Notes under the pieces: generated by a model
What the model was told of the DNA's origin: nothing
Database searches by the model: none
What the model saw: the letters and a program-made list of their open reading frames with translations, nothing else
In this document: piece after piece, positions 8,001 through 13,621 of the stretch
Numbering within the stretch: position 1 is the first letter of the stretch
How the letters are laid out: each line of letters begins with the position of its first letter
Source: DASRDS01 sp035569435
Lineage (GTDB): Bacteria > Gemmatimonadota > Gemmatimonadetes > Gemmatimonadales > Gemmatimonadaceae
Direction: 5' to 3'
DNA length: 13,621 nucleotides
Assembly (NCBI GenBank): GCA_035569435.1
Contig: DATMNB010000010.1
Span: forward strand, 1-13,621
Translations under genes and position numbers: made by a program

Positions 8001-8499
8001 CACCCATCTGTCGCTGTTCCGCGGCACGCTGTCGATCGGCGCGCTGCTGACGTACCAGGGGGGCTATCGCGTGTACGACTCGTTCGCGCAAACGACCGAT
8101 CGATACGGAACGTCGAAAGGGTTGAACGTGCCCGGGGGCTCGTCATTGGCGGATCAGGCGCGCTTTCAGGCGCAGAACTCGCCACAGGGGTGCTGCTTCG
8201 CCGCCGGGTATTTCGAGGATGGCACGGTACTACGCCTCCAAGAGATATCTCTCACGTACGCTCTGCCTCCGGGGTGGGCGCGGGCGATCCACGTCCACAC
8301 CATGAGCCTGACGGGTGCGGTTCGGAACTTGGCGTTCTGGACGCGCTATTCGAACGGCGATCCGTCGGCCAGCTTCTCGGCGTCGGGGACGGCCTCGATC
8401 GCGAACACCCAGATCGTGAACAATGACATTCGGGAGAGCGGGGTCAGCGCGGTGCCGCTGGCCCGGTACTATCAACTTCGTCTCAATGTGGGGTTCTGA
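5047..8499 (+). CDS. SusC/RagA-type TonB-dependent outer-membrane receptor with STN signalling domain
   Basis: A 1150-residue outer-membrane transporter. In order: signal peptide (cleavage near AIA-QT, 25/26); STN domain (about 60-137), which in FecA-like receptors transmits occupancy to FecR; a carboxypeptidase-regulatory-like beta-sandwich (about 154-232, GTIVGSVTDSVTGATIPDAL to VRLNFKLSE); a LDEVV segment typical of SusC TonB-box regions (238-242); the plug (about 262-385) with the SusC hallmarks PIIIVDGVRQD and IETIDVLKGPAASTEYGTDA followed by NGVIVITTKRG; and a beta-barrel to the C-terminal aromatic residue (LRLNVGF). A 12-residue EF-hand-like loop (DANHDGIIEAGE) lies at 952-963. The ATG at 5047 overlaps the FecR stop; the GTG at 5044 is an equally possible start. 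It should form a complex with the lipoprotein encoded 1 nt downstream and import a ligand with TonB energy. The ligand cannot be told from sequence. RagAB of Porphyromonas binds oligopeptides and SusCD binds glycans; the TldD/TldE neighbours favour peptides by inference. Confidence 0.95.
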   Translation: MLAHTWWRLLTGGAMVGGLVRPAIAQTLPGEVQLASRGPAFFSVDPSTGVRGDARNAAVLRQSIAVALTDVSIPEALDRIAQRSGLKFAFRTGVFPAGARVSLSASHITVEAALTVILLDAGLDVELLPSGFVGFVARPGGATAPARPQPAPGGTIVGSVTDSVTGATIPDALVRVEETGRAVVSGPQGKYTIANVPPGSYRVTVRRVGYIVRARTVFVQEGEVVRLNFKLSEPMTKLDEVVTTAVGDQRRYQVGNVISTVNVDSIALTAPITSVTDVLTARVPGLEVVETGGLTGSGEAIRIRGQSSMLLQSDPIIIVDGVRQDNTAGGTNGVYFAGVTPTPSRLNDIDVSQIETIDVLKGPAASTEYGTDAANGVIVITTKRGTSGTPQWHAAVEDGANTIPTNYPDFYYSWGHLTNGSGTVQCPLVASQSTPQSSNGSCAVDSVTHDNPLNHSSTSIYGTGSRQKYDLDVRGGSETIRYFLAGGASNETSALQVPPVVIPLLQAAGLPRSTYSPNGENQRSGRANTFVRLGSTADVAVNIAYMSTYQTIPSLQIGLLRGAAQGGPLDSANGYGYGYRYDPIAAVATASSQQTNRFTGGLAANWRPTSWLVTYADAGIDHGTQANLTVRLPQLYAYHGIAGNHGVYVLTQRGTDIYSGDLRAAATAQLSRVVRAVTTVGANLRDTRASSLTSAASNLSDANLSLVGAATTYTTQGGGRSATLGGYAEEQLQLVDRLFFTGALRVDAASGFGSNYQAAAYPKVSASWLAVRTGQTSVRLRGAFGASGVAPYNGLTLQLFTPVAVPTANGTASAVQLSQPGNPNLRPERTGEWEGGVDVGLWGNRLSLEFSGYQKTTTDALYSEALGWDYNNYSTEINIGEIRNSGIEGSVTVVPIQTRSVSLTATINGSVNHNMLVRLAPGLTPLRFGLSQQIRPGYPLYGFWGTQYTYSDANHDGIIEAGEVTVDTGASYMGSSIPTQTGSFDTHLSLFRGTLSIGALLTYQGGYRVYDSFAQTTDRYGTSKGLNVPGGSSLADQARFQAQNSPQGCCFAAGYFEDGTVLRLQEISLTYALPPGWARAIHVHTMSLTGAVRNLAFWTRYSNGDPSASFSASGTASIANTQIVNNDIRESGVSAVPLARYYQLRLNVGF

Positions 8500-8500
8500 C

Positions 8501-9916
8501 ATGACGCCGCGAACCACGTGCCTCGTGACCCTGACGGTGCTGGCACTCACCGGCTGCCGACCGAGCGACGTATTGGATGTTCCACCGCCCATCGGCGTGA
8601 TCGCGGGGAGCACGCTGGCGAATCAGAGTGGGGCGGAGAGCGAGCTTGCCGGGGCGACGGCTCAACTGTACCAATCCATCGCGAATTACGAAGGGCTGTT
8701 GGAGGTCAGTGAGGTCCTGACCGACGAGTTTACCTGGGGCTACTACGCCAACTACTACGGTGTCGGGGTGGACGCCCGGTACACCGCCGAGACTGGAGCT
8801 GCCGAGGCATATCCGGAGATTGGCGCGGGGTTGGTCGGTCCGGTGCTTGGCGCGCGGTCGTCACTGCTGATCGCGGAAGCCGGGCTGCGGAAATACGAGC
8901 CGGCAAGCGGCCAGTCGAAGATCGGCGAGGCCTACGCGCTCATCGGTTATTCGGAGTTGATCATGGCCGAAACGTTCTGCGCGGGTACGCCGCTGAGCGT
9001 GGTGCTCCCCGGAGGTGGCACCCAGGCCGGGACGTCGCTGACGACGGACTCCTTGTTGGGGACGGCCGAAGCACATTTCGATTCGGCGCTCGCGCATGCG
9101 GGCGGCAACGACTCGGTCGTCGGGCTGGCGAGTGTTGGCCTCGGGCGCACGCGGCTCGATCGCGGCCACTTCGCCGCGGCCGCGAGCGTGGTCTCCAGCG
9201 TACCGACTGGGTTCGTGTTCAACATTGTGAGCGACGTGCCTGGCGGCAGCACGAGCCAGGTCGACCTGTACTCGTATCCGGACCCTTCGTACGGTGGGTG
9301 TAGCGAGTATGTCGTCGCCGATCGGGAGGGCGGCACGGGGCTGAATTACATCTCGGCTGGCGACGCTCGGTTGGTGTTCGATACCACGGTGTCGAAGACC
9401 TGCGATGGCGGCACGTGGTACTACCCGGTGAAGTTTGGGAGTCCATCGCGGTTCATTCCGTTAGCGACCGGCGTCGAGGCCAGATTGATCGCTGCGGAGG
9501 CGGCGCTGCAGGGTGGCAATGCCAGCACGTGGGCGGCGGACCTCAATGCGCTGCGGATCGCGGCGCCAAACACTTATCTCGCGCTGGCGAGCTCGATGGA
9601 CACTTTGACGTCGGACTCGACGAGCGGGGCGCCAGCGGTCGAGCAGCTCGACGTGATGTTCCGCGAGCGGGCGTTCTGGCTGTTCGGTACCGGCACACGC
9701 CTGGGCGACCTGCGCCGCCTGATCCGCCAGTACGGGCGCGACCAGAGCACGGTGTTTCCGTCCGGCGCGTACGTCAACGGCAACAACCCGAACCTCCCAT
9801 CGCCGCTCCCGACTTACGGGACAGACGTGAGCATCTCGCTGCCAACCGCGAAGGGCGGGTCTACGACCACCAATTCCAACTACAAGGGCTGTCTGTCGCC
9901 GCCGAGTACAGCATGA
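8501..9916 (+). CDS. SusD/RagB-type substrate-binding lipoprotein
   Basis: A 471-residue surface lipoprotein expected to cap the SusC-type receptor and capture its ligand. The N-terminus is a lipoprotein signal with lipobox LTGC, so Cys19 would be lipidated. The rest has the helical, TPR-like composition of SusD proteins: AGATAQLYQS near residue 50, a stretch rich in Tyr, Trp and Gly (79-93) that may face ligand, GVEARLIAAEAAL (324-336), and the family's C-terminal signature ERAFWLFGTGTRLGDLRRL (389-407). The ATG at 8501 lies 1 nt after the receptor stop; a longer reading from 8423 would overlap the receptor and spoil the lipoprotein signal. It is the last gene before a 250-bp gap with tandem hairpins, consistent with the end of the sigma-FecR-SusC-SusD operon. 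Confidence 0.92.
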   Translation: MTPRTTCLVTLTVLALTGCRPSDVLDVPPPIGVIAGSTLANQSGAESELAGATAQLYQSIANYEGLLEVSEVLTDEFTWGYYANYYGVGVDARYTAETGAAEAYPEIGAGLVGPVLGARSSLLIAEAGLRKYEPASGQSKIGEAYALIGYSELIMAETFCAGTPLSVVLPGGGTQAGTSLTTDSLLGTAEAHFDSALAHAGGNDSVVGLASVGLGRTRLDRGHFAAAASVVSSVPTGFVFNIVSDVPGGSTSQVDLYSYPDPSYGGCSEYVVADREGGTGLNYISAGDARLVFDTTVSKTCDGGTWYYPVKFGSPSRFIPLATGVEARLIAAEAALQGGNASTWAADLNALRIAAPNTYLALASSMDTLTSDSTSGAPAVEQLDVMFRERAFWLFGTGTRLGDLRRLIRQYGRDQSTVFPSGAYVNGNNPNLPSPLPTYGTDVSISLPTAKGGSTTTNSNYKGCLSPPSTA

Positions 9917-10022
9917 GTCCGGACGAGTGGCCCGTGCGACCAGAGCCGGGGAGTTCGGGGGATCGGCGGTAGCAGTCGAACGGTTTGGCCATCAAGAGCG
10001 AGGGGGGGACGGGGGCTCGCGT

Positions 10023-10053
10023 GTCTACCTGGGTAGACGGGCGAGTGCTCGCC
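10023..10053 (+). terminator. Tandem inverted repeats after the SusD-type gene
   Basis: Two perfect dyads sit back to back, 107 nt after the lipoprotein stop: GTCTACC-TG-GGTAGAC (10023-10038) and GGCGAG-TG-CTCGCC (10040-10053). As RNA they would form stems with 4-nt loops. Only a weak pyrimidine run (TCCTGTTTC) follows, so a standard terminator is possible but not certain; an operator or processing site is an alternative. Around them the 250-bp gap (9917-10166) holds no convincing gene. Confidence 0.45.
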
Positions 10054-10124
10054 TCCTGTTTCATGCGGACGGACTCGCGCCGAGGTGTTATGTCGGATGT
10101 GCCGGCCGTCCGTGATCATCGATC

Positions 10125-10146
10125 GCGTGCACCCGGGTATGCACGC
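10125..10146. promoter_or_regulatory. 7-8-7 inverted repeat just upstream of sigma factor 2
   Basis: GCGTGCA (10125-10131) and TGCACGC (10140-10146) flank an 8-bp centre that contains CCCGGG. The dyad ends 20 bp before the ATG of the second sigma factor gene, where an operator or a translation-controlling leader hairpin would act. A wider pairing, CGGACGG (10066-10072) with CCGTCCG (10106-10112), lies just upstream. No clear -35/-10 pair was found here. The symmetry is seen directly; the regulatory role is inferred. Confidence 0.35.
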
Positions 10147-10166
10147 TGGCGGCAGCGCATCCAGTA

Positions 10167-10724
10167 ATGTCGTCGGATGAGGATGCGGCGTGGATCGCGG
10201 GGATCCAGCGTGGCGACGTGACAGCGTTCGAGGCGACCGTGCGAGGGTACGGGCCTCAGCTGGCCTCGTTCGCGCGCGGGTTGCTAGGCGCGCCGGACGA
10301 TGCGGAGGACGTGGTGCAGGAGGTGTTCTGGCGGATTTGGGACAGGCGTCAGGAGTGGCGGCCGACGGTGTCGCTCCGGGCGTATCTACTCACGGCGGTG
10401 CGCAACCGCGCGCTCAATGTGCTGGCGCATCGGCGGGTGCAGGCTGTACATCGGGCCACGGATGGGGCGGAGGCCATCGTAGAAGGCGGTGTGGACGCCG
10501 TCGTTGCCTTGGAGGAGGCCGTCGCACAACAGCGGGCTTTGGAGCGGGGGTTTGCGGCGCTGACGGAGAAACAGCGGACGGCCGTGCGGCTGCGATACTC
10601 GGATGGGCTGGCGATGATGGAGGTGGCGGCGGTGCTCGGCGTGTCGGTGAGTGGGGCGGAACGATTGATCGCGCGGGCGTTGCGCGTGCTGCGTACGGAA
10701 GCTGCCGGAAGCGCTACGGAGTGA
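10167..10724 (+). CDS. ECF-type RNA polymerase sigma factor 2
   Basis: A 185-residue ECF sigma factor, compact and at the family's usual length. Region 2 covers about 18-88 (FEATVRGYGPQLASFARGLL, DDAEDVVQEVFWRIWDRR, SLRAYLLTAVRNRALNVLAHR). Region 4 covers about 124-176 (ALTEKQRTAVRLRYSDGLAM, then a helix-turn-helix in VAAVLGVSVSGAERLIARAL). It differs clearly from the first sigma factor: the linker is shorter and the region 4 recognition helix is different, so it probably reads other promoters. The ATG at 10167 is the first usable start in this frame; no strong ribosome site precedes it. A terminator-like hairpin separates it from the anti-sigma gene that follows. It heads the second cluster (sigma, anti-sigma, TldD-like, TldE-like) and probably drives it. 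Confidence 0.88.
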   Translation: MSSDEDAAWIAGIQRGDVTAFEATVRGYGPQLASFARGLLGAPDDAEDVVQEVFWRIWDRRQEWRPTVSLRAYLLTAVRNRALNVLAHRRVQAVHRATDGAEAIVEGGVDAVVALEEAVAQQRALERGFAALTEKQRTAVRLRYSDGLAMMEVAAVLGVSVSGAERLIARALRVLRTEAAGSATE

Positions 10725-10732
10725 TCCGTTGC

Positions 10733-10751
10733 CCCACGGGTGTGGGTTTTT
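10733..10751 (+). terminator. Intrinsic-terminator-like hairpin between sigma factor 2 and its anti-sigma gene
   Basis: CCCAC-GGGT-GTGGG (10733-10746) is followed directly by TTTTT (10747-10751). The stem is short (5 bp, mostly G-C), but the uninterrupted T-run is the only good one in the window. It lies 8 nt after the sigma factor stop and 28 nt before the anti-sigma ATG, so it could act as a partial terminator (attenuator) setting the ratio of sigma factor to downstream products. Confidence 0.5.
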
Positions 10752-10779
10752 CAGAGTCGGCTGTCCTTGGTATGTGACC

Positions 10780-11436
10780 ATGCGTGGGGACAGGGAGCCC
10801 GAGGACGGGCCGGAGGCGGGGGGCGATGCCACGGATCTTCCCTGGCCGTTGCTGGACCGGTATCTATCCGATAGTGGTTCGACGGAGGAGCGCCGTGCCC
10901 TCGAGACGTGGCTCTCCGAGCATCCGGCGTCTCTGGGTGGGCTGGCAAGCCTTCGATCGTTCGTGCGCGAGCCTGGGCCTCCGACGCTGACCACGGGCGC
11001 CGACGATCTGTGGGCTGGGATGGCGCGGCGCATGGCATCCCGGAGGCGGCTGCGCCGGTGGACGGTCGGGTCGGAGCTCGGTGCGATCGCGGCCGGACTG
11101 TTGATTGCGGCGGTGCTGCTGGGACGAGGCGGAGTGGGTGCGAGCGGTCACCGGGACACTACTATAGTAGCCACCGTCGGGAAGGCCGTCGCGAATACGG
11201 CCGCGGTCTCGGTGGCTGAGTCCGTCGATGGCGCGGCGGATACGGCGCATGTCGCGTCGGGCACCCTGGGGCGGGCCCGCCGTACGGTTGGGAGCGCCGG
11301 TCGTCACGCGCACGGCGCGCGGGAGGTGTCGCGGCCACGGGACGATGGGGTGCCGCCAGTCGAGGGTGATGTGGGAGCGCGGGCGGTGAGTCTGGCGGAT
11401 GACCGACCGGGCGCTGCGGATACGCACTGGCCGTGA
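10780..11436 (+). CDS. Short membrane anti-sigma factor lacking the FecR sensor domain
   Basis: A 218-residue predicted single-pass membrane protein directly after the second sigma factor. The N-terminal part (about 18-62, LLDRYLSDSGSTEERRALETWLSEHP) resembles the anti-sigma domain of FecR-like proteins. An Arg-rich stretch (83-93) precedes a membrane segment at about 97-116 (VGSELGAIAAGLLIAAVLLG). The remaining 100 or so periplasmic residues are low-complexity (Ala, Gly, Arg, Asp) and show neither the FecR domain nor the C-terminal STN-like domain seen in the protein at 4010-5047. The space before the next gene is too short to hide them in another frame. The ATG at 10780 was chosen because the alternative TTG at 10729 would place the terminator-like hairpin inside the gene. 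The stop overlaps the next start (TGATG), coupling it to the second TldD-like gene. The anti-sigma role rests on position and the N-terminal domain and is moderately certain. Confidence 0.7.
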   Translation: MRGDREPEDGPEAGGDATDLPWPLLDRYLSDSGSTEERRALETWLSEHPASLGGLASLRSFVREPGPPTLTTGADDLWAGMARRMASRRRLRRWTVGSELGAIAAGLLIAAVLLGRGGVGASGHRDTTIVATVGKAVANTAAVSVAESVDGAADTAHVASGTLGRARRTVGSAGRHAHGAREVSRPRDDGVPPVEGDVGARAVSLADDRPGAADTHWP

Positions 11437-13034
11437 TGACGGACCAGTCGCGCCGGGAATTCTTGGCCGTCTCGTCCGCCGTGGTCGCCCTGGCGACATT
11501 GGGGGAGCGGGCGCGCGCGGAGCAGGTCGTCGAACGGCGACTGGCGAGAGTGGAGGGCGAGGCGGCGCGTGACGTGGCCATGGCGGCAGTGCAGGCCGCG
11601 CGCGAGGCTGGAGCGAGTTACGCGGACGTGCGGGTGGACGTGGATGCGTCGCAGGCGGTGAGCGTCTGGCAGCACCATGCGGCGGGGTCGGTGCGGTATG
11701 GCGAGCGGTTCGTGTATGGCGTGCGGGTAATTGCCAACGGACAGTGGGGATTCGCTGGCGACATTGAGCCGACGGTAGACGCGGCGGCGCGGGGCGCACG
11801 GCGCGCCGTCGCGCAGGCCACGGCGAACGCGGCGCTGCGACGCACGCCGGTCGCGCTCGCGCCGGCACCGGTGGTCGCGGATGGGCGCTGGGCGACGCCG
11901 ATCGAGCTCGATCCATTCGCAGTGTCACCGGGAGAGCAACAGGAGCTGTTGCAGCAGGGCGTGCAGGCAGCGCTCCGCGTGCGAGGGATTCGGTCGGCGG
12001 GCGGAACGTTGGCGTTCTCGCGGACGGTGCGGACATTTGCGTCGAGTGACGGATCATTCATCGTCCAGACGTTCTGGTTCGCCAATCCGTCGGCGTCGAC
12101 GTCGGCCGCGGCCGCGCATGATCCGGACCTTGTCGTGTCGCGGTCCCTGCCGGCACTGTCGCGGGTAGCGGGAGGGTACGAGGTCGTGCGCGATGCACGG
12201 CTCGAGGCCGGGATGACTGAGGCCGCGGACGCAGCAGTGCGGGGCGTCCAGTCACTCGCCCGGGCGAAACCCGTGGATGTCGGACGGTACGACGTGGTTC
12301 TGTCCGCGAGTGCCATGGCCGGCCTCATCACGGGCACACTGGGGCAGGCGACGGGGTGGAATCGGGTGAGTGGGCGCGACGCCAGCTATGAGGGGACGAG
12401 CTTTGCGGCCCCGCCTGAGCGGGCGTTGGGGCACCCCATCGCGTCGCCACTAGTGACGCTCATCGGGGATCGCGTGCTCAAGGGTGGCCTCGGGACCGCG
12501 GCGTGGGACGACGAGGGCGTGTCCACGAGCACGTTTCCACTCATCGATCAGGGTGTCCTCGTGGATTACCAGACGACGCGAGAGGGCGCGGCGGCGCTCG
12601 ACTGGTGGTATGCCGAGCGCGGACGGGCGGCGCGGTCGAACGGGTGCGCGTCGGGCGGCGGGTTGACCACGCCGCGCGAGGCGATGCCGAACGTCGTCAT
12701 GCGGCCGGGGCGGACGGCTGCACGCGTCGCGGAACTCGTCGCTGACGTCGAGCGGGGAATTCTGTTTACGGACGAGCTGAGCGGGGGGATGGATGACACG
12801 TTGCACACGGGGGCGTGGTGGGCGCCGCTCGCGTACGTGATTCGACATGGGAAGGTGGCGGAGCCTGTGCGGGACGTTGGGATGCAGTTTCGGACCCAGC
12901 AGTTGTGGATGGCACTCGACGCGGTAGGCGGGGCGGCGAGCGCGGAGAGCGTGGGTGTCGGGACGGCGACGGTGCGGGCGGTTCCTGGACGGTTTCGGGG
13001 GGTGGCGATCACGAGTAGCGGGCTCGCGGTGTGA
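11436..13034 (+). CDS. Tat-exported TldD-like protein, copy 2 (zinc motif lost)
   Basis: A 532-residue TldD/PmbA-family protein, paralogous to the one at 29-1675. It has a twin-arginine signal (SRREFLA, residues 5-11, then a hydrophobic stretch ending near ARA, 26-28). Shared landmarks are NGQWGF (101-106), RRTPVALAP (135-143), VADGRW (147-152), GEQQE (166-170), GGYEVVRDA (246-254), VDVGRY (280-285), SYEGTSFAAPPERALG (317-332), DDEGV (358-362) and LVDYQTTRE (375-383). The HExxxH position reads TGTLGQ (299-304), so the zinc ligands and catalytic Glu are missing here too. The C-terminal region that carries the third metal ligand in canonical TldD has no Cys (GTATVRAVP, 509-517). The ATG at 11436 overlaps the anti-sigma stop; a GTG 3 bp earlier is also possible. 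It should pair with the TldE-like product encoded next, probably in the periplasm. Without a metal site, peptide binding or sensing is a likelier role than proteolysis. Confidence 0.9.
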   Translation: MTDQSRREFLAVSSAVVALATLGERARAEQVVERRLARVEGEAARDVAMAAVQAAREAGASYADVRVDVDASQAVSVWQHHAAGSVRYGERFVYGVRVIANGQWGFAGDIEPTVDAAARGARRAVAQATANAALRRTPVALAPAPVVADGRWATPIELDPFAVSPGEQQELLQQGVQAALRVRGIRSAGGTLAFSRTVRTFASSDGSFIVQTFWFANPSASTSAAAAHDPDLVVSRSLPALSRVAGGYEVVRDARLEAGMTEAADAAVRGVQSLARAKPVDVGRYDVVLSASAMAGLITGTLGQATGWNRVSGRDASYEGTSFAAPPERALGHPIASPLVTLIGDRVLKGGLGTAAWDDEGVSTSTFPLIDQGVLVDYQTTREGAAALDWWYAERGRAARSNGCASGGGLTTPREAMPNVVMRPGRTAARVAELVADVERGILFTDELSGGMDDTLHTGAWWAPLAYVIRHGKVAEPVRDVGMQFRTQQLWMALDAVGGAASAESVGVGTATVRAVPGRFRGVAITSSGLAV

Positions 13035-13621
13035 GGGGCAAGGCGCGGCCGGTCTCCCTCTTCGAGGCGGCGGATGGGGACCTCCCGTTCACCGCGGAGA
13101 CGTCGCGGGTGATCGCCGAGCGCGTGCTGGGGTTCGTGTCGGCACCAACGGCGATCGTGACGGTGGATGGCGCGAGCACCGGGTTCACGGAGTTCGCCGG
13201 GAACGCCGTGATCGGTGCGAGCGACACGCGCTATGCGACGGTGGGCATCATGACCGGGTACGGCGCGCGGTCGGCGGGCGTGACGACGACGCGGCTCGAC
13301 GACGCCTCGCTACAGGCTGCGGTGGCGAAAGCCGAGTCGCTTGCAGCGCGCACGAGTGTTGACGAGAGCGATGTGCCCGACACGGCGGATGAGCCGGGGC
13401 CACCCGCTGCGATCAATGCCGCGCTGTGGCACGCGCGCGCGCTGGACAACCTCGAGCCCGGCCATCGGATCGACGTGGTGCGACGCGTGCTCGGCACGAC
13501 GGAGCGCGCGGGGCTCGTGGGCGCGGGGGTGGTTGGGATGTCGGCGCGGTCCGTGGCGGTGTTGACGAGCCACGGGCACTTCGAGTACGGGCGGACGTCG
13601 ACGTCGGAGTGCACGGTGACG
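13031..13621 (+). CDS. TldE/PmbA-like partner protein, copy 2 (3' end cut by window)
   Basis: The first 197 codons of a second TldE-like gene, open to the window end without a stop. It begins with GTG in a GTGA overlap with the preceding TldD-like gene, the same coupling as in the first pair. It matches the first TldE copy along its length: TEFAGN (49-54) against TEFALN, LDDASLQAAVAKAESL against LDEASLKAVVAKAEAL, and a C-terminal block (LVGAG to GHFEYG, about 161-185) against LIGAG to GHFEYG. The start begins MRGKARPVSLFEA and shows no signal peptide. It lacks the histidine cluster of copy 1 (that segment reads GASDTRYATVGIMTGYGARS). About 270 more residues are expected beyond the window if it has the same length as copy 1. 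Confidence 0.85.
   Translation, partial: MRGKARPVSLFEAADGDLPFTAETSRVIAERVLGFVSAPTAIVTVDGASTGFTEFAGNAVIGASDTRYATVGIMTGYGARSAGVTTTRLDDASLQAAVAKAESLAARTSVDESDVPDTADEPGPPAAINAALWHARALDNLEPGHRIDVVRRVLGTTERAGLVGAGVVGMSARSVAVLTSHGHFEYGRTSTSECTVT

Noticed and set aside
9985..10167. Small 60-codon frame (34 codons from an internal ATG at 10063) whose TAA overlaps the ATG of sigma factor 2
   Set aside because: No ribosome site, Arg-rich random-looking product, and it runs through the inverted repeats of the gap. The TAATG overlap is suggestive of a leader peptide but not enough to call a gene.
11150..11433. Possibility that the second anti-sigma gene contains a FecR domain broken by a frameshift
   Set aside because: The reading frame is uninterrupted, no FecR-like motifs appear in the other frames, and the 280 or so bases available are too few for a FecR plus C-terminal STN-like domain.
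1..13621. RiPP biosynthetic cluster with TldD/TldE as leader-peptide proteases
   Set aside because: TldD/TldE do mature some peptides (microcin B17), but no precursor-like peptide gene, cyclodehydratase, radical SAM enzyme or dedicated exporter is present, and the protease site is missing in both TldD copies.
1..13621. tRNA, rRNA, CRISPR arrays, insertion sequences
   Set aside because: Coding sequence fills almost the whole window. The gaps (153, 103, 250 and 55 bp) contain no cloverleaf, no spaced direct repeats and no transposase or terminal repeats that I could see.

Overview
This window is a GC-rich, densely packed, single-strand (+) accessory locus. It carries two copies of a TldD/TldE (PmbA-type) gene pair around a complete SusC/SusD-type outer-membrane uptake system. 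Each pair or uptake block is associated with an ECF sigma factor and an anti-sigma factor. SusC/SusD genes with FecI/FecR-type control are a Bacteroidota hallmark, but the high GC content, Arg/Ala/Gly-rich proteins and strong G/C third-position bias fit Gemmatimonadota (or a related high-GC phylum) better. This assignment is an inference from style and family content, not from a marker gene.

Layout: (1) 29-3075, TldD-like protein with a Tat signal, then a TldE/PmbA-like partner, overlapping by 4 bp. (2) 3076-3228, a 153-bp gap with a perfect dyad and a good sigma-70-like promoter that would give a leaderless transcript. (3) 3229-9916, ECF sigma factor, FecR-type anti-sigma, SusC/RagA-type TonB-dependent receptor with an STN signalling domain, and SusD/RagB-type lipoprotein. 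The last three are tightly coupled (TGATG overlap, then a 1-nt gap). (4) 9917-10166, a 250-bp gap rich in inverted repeats. (5) 10167-13621, second ECF sigma factor, a terminator-like hairpin, a short anti-sigma factor that has lost the FecR sensor domain, then a second Tat-signal TldD-like protein (TGATG overlap) and a second TldE/PmbA-like gene (GTGA overlap) that runs off the window end.

The most striking observation is that both TldD-like proteins keep the family framework but have lost the HExxxH zinc site. It reads NGTILA in copy 1 and TGTLGQ in copy 2. The visible TldE partner also has no such site, and TldE proteins normally do not. The pairs may therefore be peptide-binding pseudoproteases rather than proteases. 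A coherent but unproven model is as follows. SusC/SusD imports an oligopeptide or similar ligand. FecR/ECF sigma 1 senses receptor occupancy. The Tat-exported TldD-TldE complexes hold or present peptides in the periplasm. The second sigma/anti-sigma circuit, whose anti-sigma has no recognisable sensor of its own, may be controlled through the TldD/TldE complex encoded directly after it.
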